A DNA stretch of 9,500 nucleotides from SIO4C1 sp039820425. GTDB taxonomy: Bacteria; Cyanobacteriota; Cyanobacteriia; Phormidesmidales; Phormidesmidaceae. Below the pieces are notes generated by a model. It saw only the letters and a program-made list of their open reading frames with translations, was not told the DNA's origin and searched no databases. Where the stretch lies: NCBI GenBank assembly GCA_039820425.1, contig JBCBQD010000232.1:1-9500 (forward strand), read 5' to 3'. Shown piece after piece: positions 4,271-9,500 of this stretch. Position numbers and translations under genes: made by a program. Positions within the stretch are counted from its first letter, which is position 1. Each line of letters opens with the position of its first letter.

Positions 4271-6925
4271 TCATGAAAGATTGAGGGGATCAACATCAAT
4301 CGTTAAGCTGATGTCTTTGGGGCACTGTTGACGCAGCGGCCTTAAATCAGGCACTGGGCTGTTAGCAGGTAGTTTTATCAACACATGCCAACGGTAGCGT
4401 CGAGCCACCCGCGCAATGGGCGCGGGCGCAGGGCCTAAAATTTCATAGTCCGTCTGTTCATCTTTGGAGGATCGCGTCCCTAAGCTGTAGGCCATCTCCT
4501 CAGCCGTTTTTTCGACCGTAACTGGGTCAGTCCCAGTGATCCGCAACAGGGCCAATCGCCCATAGGGTGGATAGGCCAGCGCCTCACGATCGGCCAATTC
4601 TGCTTTGATAAATGCCTCATAGTTGTGGTGTTTGACTGCGCCAATGACGGGGTGGTCCGGTGTGTAGGTCTGCAAAATGACTCGACCGGGTTCCTCACCC
4701 CTGCCTGCTCGCCCTGCTACCTGGGTCAGGGTTTGAAAGGCCCGCTCACTGGCCCGATAATCGGCCATGTAGAGTAAACCATCGGCGGCCAAAACCCCCA
4801 CCAGCGTTACCTGGGGCAAGTCAATCCCCTTCGTCAACATCTGGGTACCCACTAGCAAATCGGCCTCGCCCTGGGCAAATCGACCCAGTAAAGCCCGGTG
4901 CGCCCCTTTAGTCCGGGTCGTATCGCTGTCAAACCGAATGCAGCTCAGCTCCGGAAAATGCTTTGCTAATTCGTTGACCACTCGCTGTGTGCCACTGCCA
5001 AAGTTTTTGAGGTAAGGCGACCCACAATCAGGACAATTGGGCGGATGGCTCTGACCATAGCCACAGTAGTGACAGCGCAAATAGGGCACAGCTTCATTGC
5101 GCAGCTGATGGTAAGACAGTGATACATCACAGTGGGGGCACTCCATCACATAGCCACAGCTGCGGCAAGATACAAAGCTGCTATGACCCCGTCGATGGAT
5201 AAATAGCAGGCCCTGATTTCCCGCCGCCTTCATTTGTTCAAACCCCTGCTGCAAAGCCCGACTAAAAATTGATCGATTGCCTGCATGGAGTTCTTTACGC
5301 ATATCGATAATTTCGACCGGCGGGAGAGGGCGGGAGTTGATGCGGGTGGGGAGGGAGAGGTAGTGGGTAGTGGGGAGTGGGGAGTGGGGAGTGGACGGGG
5401 AAGTGGGGAGGTGGGGAGGTGGGGAGGTAGGATTACTCTCAGGGTTGTTGCCTTCGCCAGGTACAAGGCCAGCCCCTATAACCCTGCGGGTATGGCTGAC
5501 GCTAGCACCTTTCGTCTTTCGCCTTTCGCCTTTTACCCTACCCTCTACCCAATTCTCTCTACCCTCTACCTCATTCCCAATTCCCACCCAACTCTCCACC
5601 GACGGTGTCGCTGACCCCAAAACTAAAGGACATTCCGATAGCTCAGCTCGCCACTGGGCTACGGTCCGAGCGTGGTAGCAGGGCATGGGCTGGTCTTGCT
5701 TAAAGCTGCTGTCGTGTTCCTCGTCGAGAATGATCAGCCCCAGGTTGGGGAGCGGCGCAAATACAGCGGAGCGGGTGCCGATGATCACCTGGGGCGTGTC
5801 TGTCAGCATGTGTCGCCAGGTGTCGTAGCGCTCGCCGTCGGAGAGGGCGCTGTGGTAGACACAGACCTGATCGCCAAAGCGACTGCGAAAACGATCCGTC
5901 AGCTGGGGAGTGAGGCCGATTTCGGGGACCAGAACCAGGCATGATTTGCCAGTGGCCAAACGCGGTGCGATCGCTTGTAAATAAACTTCGGTTTTGCCCG
6001 AGCCGGTCACACCATGAAGCAACACCTGGGCATTTTGGGTCAGAGTGTTAATGGTTTGTAGCACCTGGGCTTGATCGGGAGTAAGTGATTTAGGTTGATC
6101 TGGCGCAGCGCTTGAGTGGGCACCCACCCGTAAAACCTCGCGGGGCCCGATCGTCAAATAGCCTTTAGATTCTAATTTTTTGAGGGTTGCGCTAGTGGTG
6201 CGCAGCCGTTGTAATGCATCACTGAGCCACAGTTCCCCCCCCTGCTGACGCAGTATCATAACAAGTTCTTGCTGGCGGGGCGTAAGGGAGTCTGCGCGGG
6301 GAGGAGCTGACACTGTCAAGGCCACTGCCTGGCGTTGTTTTGGCTGAGGGGGCTGGGGTGGCTGCAAATAACTTTTGACCCATCCGCGCTGCAATAATTG
6401 CTGGAGGGCTTGTTGAGCACCTCTGTGCTGGCGCTGCAGATATTGCCAGGTGTAGTCCCCCATTGGTGAACTTTGGAGGGTTTGTAAGAGTTGCTGGGCA
6501 TTTTGACTTAGCAAAGCGCCTGCATCAGTTGGAATACTGTCAGGATTAAGCCGAATTCTTCGCTGTGACTTTGCTAACAGCCCAGGGGGCAATGCTGCAC
6601 GAATCACCTGAATTAGCGGGGTTTGATAGTAATGGGCAACCCGGTCTAAAAGCTGCCAGTTAACTTTCGAAAAAAAGCCACGACTGATGACCGCATCAAT
6701 CTCCCGCAACTGACTGATTTCAAGGGGTTGCTCCTCTAAAGAAACAAAGCGAATTGCGATCGCACTCCGCAGCTGCCCCCCAAAGGGAACACTTAAGATA
6801 TCCCCCGGATTAACCACCAGATCATCGGGGATACGATAAGTGTAAAGCCCTTGTATACCTGGGCAATCAACCAAGACTTCTAAGCCAGTTGATACCAGCT
6901 TTAGTTTAAGGGAGGGCTCAAACAT
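4271..6925 (-). CDS. priA: Primosomal protein N' (PriA replication-restart helicase) with in-frame low-complexity insert
   Basis: This 884-aa DEXH helicase recognises stalled forks and reloads the replisome. The start is ATG 6925; no clear Shine-Dalgarno is seen. The order is: 3'-DNA-binding domain (VLVDCPGIQGLYTYRIPDD, 17-35, and PGDILSVPFGG, 40-50), a winged-helix and linker region with a Gln/Pro-rich stretch (188-199), Walker A GVTGSGKTE (305-313), DEEH (401-404) and GSATPS (437-442). Next come eight zinc-binding cysteines in four CxxC pairs (587/590, 596/599, 618/621, 631/634), then GTQMLTKGIDLP (693-704), QVAGRAGRG (735-743) and the C-terminal domain. Every motif is intact. Residues about 447-521, between SVESW and LSLPTRINSRPLPP, are low-complexity and absent from ordinary PriA, where only about ten residues join these points. 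The gene converges on the methyltransferase across 64 bp and diverges from the sigma gene. Confidence 0.97.
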   Translation of the reverse strand: MFEPSLKLKLVSTGLEVLVDCPGIQGLYTYRIPDDLVVNPGDILSVPFGGQLRSAIAIRFVSLEEQPLEISQLREIDAVISRGFFSKVNWQLLDRVAHYYQTPLIQVIRAALPPGLLAKSQRRIRLNPDSIPTDAGALLSQNAQQLLQTLQSSPMGDYTWQYLQRQHRGAQQALQQLLQRGWVKSYLQPPQPPQPKQRQAVALTVSAPPRADSLTPRQQELVMILRQQGGELWLSDALQRLRTTSATLKKLESKGYLTIGPREVLRVGAHSSAAPDQPKSLTPDQAQVLQTINTLTQNAQVLLHGVTGSGKTEVYLQAIAPRLATGKSCLVLVPEIGLTPQLTDRFRSRFGDQVCVYHSALSDGERYDTWRHMLTDTPQVIIGTRSAVFAPLPNLGLIILDEEHDSSFKQDQPMPCYHARTVAQWRAELSECPLVLGSATPSVESWVGIGNEVEGRENWVEGRVKGERRKTKGASVSHTRRVIGAGLVPGEGNNPESNPTSPPPHLPTSPSTPHSPLPTTHYLSLPTRINSRPLPPVEIIDMRKELHAGNRSIFSRALQQGFEQMKAAGNQGLLFIHRRGHSSFVSCRSCGYVMECPHCDVSLSYHQLRNEAVPYLRCHYCGYGQSHPPNCPDCGSPYLKNFGSGTQRVVNELAKHFPELSCIRFDSDTTRTKGAHRALLGRFAQGEADLLVGTQMLTKGIDLPQVTLVGVLAADGLLYMADYRASERAFQTLTQVAGRAGRGEEPGRVILQTYTPDHPVIGAVKHHNYEAFIKAELADREALAYPPYGRLALLRITGTDPVTVEKTAEEMAYSLGTRSSKDEQTDYEILGPAPAPIARVARRYRWHVLIKLPANSPVPDLRPLRQQCPKDISLTIDVDPLNLS
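5362..5408. repeat. Heptanucleotide tandem repeat AGTGGGG (CCCCACT in priA sense)
   Basis: Five units in 7-nt phase (AGTGGGT, three perfect AGTGGGG, AGTGGAC) span 5362-5396. A five-base gap and a further AGTGGGG at 5402-5408 follow. On the priA sense strand they encode the Pro/Ser/Thr/His-rich TSPSTPHSPLPTTHY segment. The unit has no stop codon in any of six frames. Confidence 0.92.
5409..5431. repeat. Octanucleotide tandem repeat AGGTGGGG
   Basis: Two perfect AGGTGGGG units (5409-5416, 5417-5424) and a partial AGGTAGG follow the heptamers. On the priA strand this reads CCCCACCT and encodes TSPPPHLP. It looks like the heptamer AGTGGGG with one added G, suggesting slippage between unit lengths. 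Confidence 0.85.
5440..5486. repeat. Two-tier inverted repeat in the core of the priA insert
   Basis: Outer arms CAGGGTT (5440-5446) and AACCCTG (5480-5486) are perfect; one wobble and one T-A pair extend them inward. Inner arms GCCTT (5450-5454) and AAGGC (5465-5469) enclose a 10-nt loop. The element is not tandem-repeat-like in composition and sits between the two G-rich or purine-rich arrays, like a captured palindromic module. Confidence 0.6.
5509..5585. repeat. Degenerate heptad array, eleven units in strict 7-nt phase
   Basis: Read on the priA sense strand from 5585 down to 5509, eleven consecutive 7-mers fill 77 bp without a gap: GGGAATT, GGGAATG, AGGTAGA, GGGTAGA, GAGAATT, GGGTAGA, GGGTAGG, GTAAAAG, GCGAAAG, GCGAAAG, ACGAAAG. 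The first seven are GGG(A/T)A-type and the last four are GCGAAAG-type. The encoded peptide is VGIGNEVEGRENWVEGRV, then KGERRKTKG. Confidence 0.85.
5967..5974. repeat. HIP1 octamer GCGATCGC (copy 3, in priA)
   Basis: Perfect GCGATCGC inside the coding sequence. Confidence 0.9.
6756..6763. repeat. HIP1 octamer GCGATCGC (copy 4, in priA)
   Basis: Perfect GCGATCGC near the 5' end of the coding sequence. Confidence 0.9.
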
Positions 6926-6958
6926 CGCAGCAATAACGGAGCACTAAATAATCACAGT

Positions 6959-6978
6959 TTCCAACAAATTCCAACAAA
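6959..6978. repeat. Tandem 10-bp direct repeat upstream of priA
   Basis: TTCCAACAAA occurs twice in immediate succession (6959-6968 and 6969-6978). Ten base pairs is close to one helical turn, so two regulator subunits could bind on the same face. It lies 34 bp upstream of the priA start, so it could also be in the priA leader. Confidence 0.6.
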
Positions 6979-7188
6979 AAATAGATGTTAAGAAGCGATC
7001 AAGAAAACGATTGATCAAACTCTATGTTGATGATGGTTCGCGCATGGGTTTGTGATGCCTTGTATAGATTTTGTTACGCTTTCGAAATAAACTGAATGAA
7101 TCGTTACACACCGCAAGAAGTCCTGGCCAACGTCGATTTTTAAGCATTCAAAATTATCACAGTGAACAGCTTCTCAAGATGAGGTTGC

Positions 7189-7194
7189 TATAGT
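7189..7194 (+). promoter_or_regulatory. Candidate -10 element of the sigma gene
   Basis: TATAGT matches five of six bases of the -10 consensus and lies 68 bp before the chosen start. No convincing -35 is visible at 16-18 bp; TGAACA (7163-7168) is 20 bp away. Many cyanobacterial type 2 promoters lack a -35, so this is only a candidate. Confidence 0.35.
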
Positions 7195-7262
7195 GTAGTC
7201 ACGAGCGATAGGTTCCACACTTTCTATCGTTGCTTAAGGAACTGCAATCACAGTTGTATCGT

Positions 7263-8465
7263 ATGGCTGCCTCCTTTAATACCAACAAAAGCGTCGCTCT
7301 CCAATGGGCTGATGCGGAGTTCAAAGCTACCGCGCCGACCCAGAAGGCTCAGCCCGCTGATTTACAATCTGATTCAAAATCTGCTGCAGATGTCCTTGAT
7401 GAGCCATCGCTTGATTGGGATGCCGGTGATGCTGGCATAGCTGTTCAAGATGCAGCAACTGATGACGCTGATGAGCCTAGTGAAACTGTCCAGGCCCCTG
7501 CTTATCGCAAGTCTTTGACAGACGATGCGGTCGGTGCATTCTTCAAAGAAATGGCTCGGTACCCGCTGCTTAAGGCTGATGAGGAGATTGAGCTGGCTCG
7601 GCAGGTGCGGCTGCTAGCTGAAGTGGATGAGCTTTCTGGTAGTTTGACAGAGGCTCTTAAGCGTCAACCTCATGCCCGTGAGCTTGCTGAGGCCATTGGC
7701 CTGACTGAGAAGCAACTGCAGCAGCATTTGCATCAGGCCCGCTCAGCCAAGCGTCGGATGATTCGCTCTAATTTGCGGTTGGTCGTGTCTATTGCTAAGC
7801 GCTATCTCAATCGGGGGGTGCCCTTCCTGGACTTAATCCAAGAAGGCGCGCTGGGGCTTAACCGCGCCGCTGAAAAGTTTGACCCCGATAAGGGGTATAA
7901 ATTCTCGACCTACGCCTATTGGTGGATTCGCCAGGGCATCACCCGCACGATTGCCAATGATGCTCGCACTATTCGCCTCCCCATTCATGTCGTCGAGAAG
8001 CTCAATAAGCTCAAAAAGGCCCATCGGGAGTTGCGCAAGCAGCTAAATCGTAATCCGAACGAGGCTGAGCTTGCTGAAGCCTTGGAGATTACCCCCGATC
8101 AGCTCCGTAGTTTGCAACAGGTGCGGCGCAAGTCACTCTCGCTTAATCATAGGGTGGGTAAAGGCGAAGACACCGAGCTGATGGAATTGCTCGAAGATGG
8201 TAATACGCTGTCGCCTGAGTCTAAGATTAGCGAGTCTATGATGCGGCAAGAGATTTCGGACGTTCTGACCGAAGTCTTAACGGAGCGAGAGAAGGACATC
8301 ATTGCCCTGCGCTACGGGTTGACTACTGGTGAGCCCCATACTCTAGAAGAGGTCGGTGGCATGTTTAATCTGTCCCGCGAACGAGTGCGGCAGATCCAGA
8401 CTAAAGCCATGCGCAAGCTGCGTCGTCCTCAGGTGGCTGCCCGCCTCAAAAACTGGCTGAAATGA
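7263..8465 (+). CDS. RpoD/SigA-like group 2 sigma-70 factor
   Basis: This 400-aa sigma factor directs RNA polymerase to promoters. Residues 1-85 are an acidic, low-order extension (many Asp, Ala, Glu). Region 1.2 follows as DDAVGAFFKEMARYPLL (87-103), then LKADEEIELARQV. Region 2 has SNLRLVVSIAKRYLNRGVPF (169-188), DLIQEGALGLNRAAEKFD (190-207) and the -10-recognition helix YKFSTYAYWWIRQGITR (212-228). Region 3 is about 238-310. Region 4 has the HTH TLEEVGGMFNLSRERVRQIQ (360-379) and ends RRPQVAARLKNWLK. The typical group 1 SigA C-terminus (LRHPNRNSVLKEYI) is absent, and region 2 carries group 2-like differences, hence a nonessential, stress or nutrient-responsive paralogue; I cannot say which Sig letter. 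The start is uncertain: ATG 7263 lacks a Shine-Dalgarno, while an in-frame TTG at 7230 would add 11 residues. AAGGA at 7236 is misplaced for either. Confidence 0.93.
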   Translation: MAASFNTNKSVALQWADAEFKATAPTQKAQPADLQSDSKSAADVLDEPSLDWDAGDAGIAVQDAATDDADEPSETVQAPAYRKSLTDDAVGAFFKEMARYPLLKADEEIELARQVRLLAEVDELSGSLTEALKRQPHARELAEAIGLTEKQLQQHLHQARSAKRRMIRSNLRLVVSIAKRYLNRGVPFLDLIQEGALGLNRAAEKFDPDKGYKFSTYAYWWIRQGITRTIANDARTIRLPIHVVEKLNKLKKAHRELRKQLNRNPNEAELAEALEITPDQLRSLQQVRRKSLSLNHRVGKGEDTELMELLEDGNTLSPESKISESMMRQEISDVLTEVLTEREKDIIALRYGLTTGEPHTLEEVGGMFNLSRERVRQIQTKAMRKLRRPQVAARLKNWLK

Positions 8466-8497
8466 AGTAAGGGCGAGGTGACCTCGCCCTTACTTCA
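8463..8497. terminator. 35-bp perfect palindrome, shared bidirectional terminator containing both stop codons
   Basis: Arms TGAAGTAAGGGCGAGGT (8463-8479) and its exact complement (8481-8497) flank a single G, giving a very strong hairpin on either strand. The outermost triplets are the stop codons of the sigma gene (TGA, 8463-8465) and of the minus-strand hypothetical (TCA on plus, 8495-8497). No T-run follows on the plus strand; TTTCAG follows on the minus strand. Confidence 0.85.
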
Positions 8498-9253
8498 AAA
8501 TGCAACGCGGCGATTGCTGCTGCGAAAGGTCACATTAACGCCTTCGCTGGTCTGCTCTAGCACCAGCAGAGGGGTTGGTTTGGCTTTTTGATCCCATTGC
8601 ATCGTTGCCAGGCGACCCAATAGCGTGGGTTGCCAAAATTGCTCTTCGCGCTCTGGGCTGAGATAGTTTTCAATGCAATTGATCAGCTCGCCCACAATCA
8701 CTGAGGTTGGCTGGGTGGGTAGTTTAGTCAGCTTGATCTGGATGCGGAACAAGACCCGCTTTTTGCCGTTGGGGTTATCCCCTGTGGCATATTCAACGTC
8801 AAAGGTTTTATCGACCAAGCGAGGCTTGCTAGATAGACCAATCACCCCCTGCTGGGCTTGCTGAGGCCGCAGGGCAATACTGAGTTGCTGCTTAACTTTT
8901 ACTTTAAGCTGGTTGACCACTGAGAAATGGAAGTGCTCTTCTTCCATTCGCATTCTTAGATAATCCAGATTAAAGTCGCGTGAGTGAATCAGGTCGGGGT
9001 TGCGCTCCATCTTACCAATGGTTTTCAGTGCCAGCTTGACCCGCTTTTGTAGCTCCTGATTTTTATAGATTTCGAACTTTAGCTTTTTACGAACGCGACT
9101 AAATTGAACTTGGGAAACAATCCCCAACACGATCAATAGGGTACCTAGCCCACCAGAGGTATAAAGCCATACATTACTGGGGGTAATTGCTATCGGCTCC
9201 GGTGATGCTGTTTGAGCGACCCATAGGTGGGATTGGGCGATAGACGTAGACAT
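8495..9253 (-). CDS. Membrane-anchored cyanobacterial conserved hypothetical protein
   Basis: This 252-aa protein is read from ATG 9253; an in-frame TTG at 9271 preceded by AGG would add six residues. Residues 28-50 (VWLYTSGGLGTLLIVLGIVS...) form one transmembrane helix. The following basic stretch RVRKKLK (53-59) predicts that the C-terminal 200 residues face the cytoplasm. A probable helical region (60-125) contains ERNPDLIHSRDFNLDYLRMR (83-102). A strand-rich part follows with KKRVLFRIQIKLTKLPTQPT (164-183), ENYLSPE, WQPTLLGRLATMQWDQKAKP (207-226) and LLVLEQTSEGVNVTF. I recognise this combination as a protein conserved across cyanobacteria, but no function or domain name is known to me. 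There are no catalytic motifs. It shares a terminator with the convergent sigma gene. Confidence 0.85.
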   Translation of the reverse strand: MSTSIAQSHLWVAQTASPEPIAITPSNVWLYTSGGLGTLLIVLGIVSQVQFSRVRKKLKFEIYKNQELQKRVKLALKTIGKMERNPDLIHSRDFNLDYLRMRMEEEHFHFSVVNQLKVKVKQQLSIALRPQQAQQGVIGLSSKPRLVDKTFDVEYATGDNPNGKKRVLFRIQIKLTKLPTQPTSVIVGELINCIENYLSPEREEQFWQPTLLGRLATMQWDQKAKPTPLLVLEQTSEGVNVTFRSSNRRVAF

Positions 9254-9362
9254 AGCTGAAAAACATACCAACTTTATTACCTAAATCATGCTTCTTATCC
9301 GGACGAATGCAATCAGAAGATATATCGAAGTTACGTACCAGCTATGCTTGATTTGGTATCGA

Positions 9363-9500
9363 TTAGTGCCGCCAGCGTGCGCGATATCCCCGAGCATCAA
9401 TGTGCCCTAAGCGAGAAAATCTACGGTAGCGGCCTAGTCCTCCGGGCCACCACGGATCGAGGGCCCAATAAATTTGGTTGCCACTCAGGCCATTTACATA
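9363..9500 (-). CDS. C-terminal fragment of an unidentified protein, cut by window edge
   Basis: The minus strand is open from the right edge for 45 codons to TAA at 9363-9365. The peptide contains GNQIYWALDPWWPGGLGRYR and ends RLGHIDARGYRARWRH. The dense Trp/Tyr/Arg/Gly content and absence of low-complexity sequence make it look like a genuine protein tail, possibly a secreted or surface protein, but I do not recognise the family. The plus strand is also open here from ATG 9344 to the edge (52 codons, MLDLVSISAASVRD...), so the coding strand is not proven. I favour the minus strand because the peptide looks more protein-like and matches the direction of the neighbour, 109 bp away. Confidence 0.45.
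   Translation of the reverse strand, partial: YVNGLSGNQIYWALDPWWPGGLGRYRRFSRLGHIDARGYRARWRH

Larger units (their letters stand above)
6926..7262. other. Divergent control region between priA and the sigma gene
   Basis: This 337-bp gene-free stretch is AT-rich compared with its flanks and must carry the promoters of both divergent genes. It contains a 10-bp tandem direct repeat (6959-6978), an inverted pair GATCAA (6997-7002) / TTGATC (7011-7016) with an 8-nt spacer, TATAGA (7063-7068) and TATAGT (7189-7194) as possible -10 elements, and a 15-codon reading frame without a Shine-Dalgarno (7096-7143). No RNA gene or riboswitch was recognised. Confidence 0.7.

Noticed and set aside
5285..5678. 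Two plus-strand frames of about 100 codons antisense to priA
   Set aside because: Both are open mainly because AGTGGGG repeats contain no stop on either strand; the peptides are Gly/Trp/Val repeats without conserved features.
7096..7143. Fifteen-codon reading frame (MNRYTPQEVLANVDF) in the sigma leader
   Set aside because: It has no Shine-Dalgarno, no regulatory codon run and no paired attenuator hairpin; a frame this short is expected by chance.
9344..9500. Plus-strand open frame from ATG to the right edge
   Set aside because: It overlaps the minus-strand frame that gives a more protein-like tail, has no Shine-Dalgarno and does not resemble a known N-terminus; kept only as an alternative in the minus-strand entry.

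Overview
The window reads as a chromosomal stretch of a cyanobacterium, most likely a filamentous, non-picoplanktonic type. The evidence is four copies of the HIP1 octamer GCGATCGC, an Uma2-family protein, a SigA-like group 2 sigma factor, two small cyanobacteria-type conserved hypothetical proteins, and G/C-rich heptanucleotide tandem repeats of the kind long known from filamentous cyanobacteria. Nearly all of it is ordinary housekeeping DNA. I see no CRISPR array, transposase, tRNA, rRNA or defence island.

Layout. A universal stress protein (1-367, minus, cut by the left edge) diverges from pgk (556-1761, plus). The 188 bp between them hold a terminator-like hairpin and a 17-bp palindrome. 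A strong hairpin terminator follows pgk. Next comes a compact plus-strand run: an Uma2 PD-(D/E)XK nuclease-fold protein (1878-2480), a small secreted hypothetical (2504-2851) and a NDUFAF7/MidA-like SAM methyltransferase (2848-4206). The last two overlap by ATGA. This run converges on priA (4271-6925, minus). A 337-bp divergent control region separates priA from a group 2 sigma-70 factor (7263-8465, plus). The sigma gene converges on a membrane-anchored cyanobacterial hypothetical (8495-9253, minus); a 35-bp perfect palindrome lies between them and contains both stop codons. The C-terminal end of one more minus-strand gene probably occupies 9363-9500.

The genes do not form one pathway: they cover glycolysis/Calvin cycle (pgk), replication restart (priA), transcription (sigma) and stress (USP). 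The most unusual feature is shared by the convergent methyltransferase and priA. Each conserved core protein is interrupted in frame by about 170-225 bp of low-complexity DNA built from 7- and 8-nt tandem units joined to small palindromic modules. In both genes the heptamers lie with the C-rich strand as the sense strand, where the seven-codon cycle contains no stop. I regard this as the item most worth following up.
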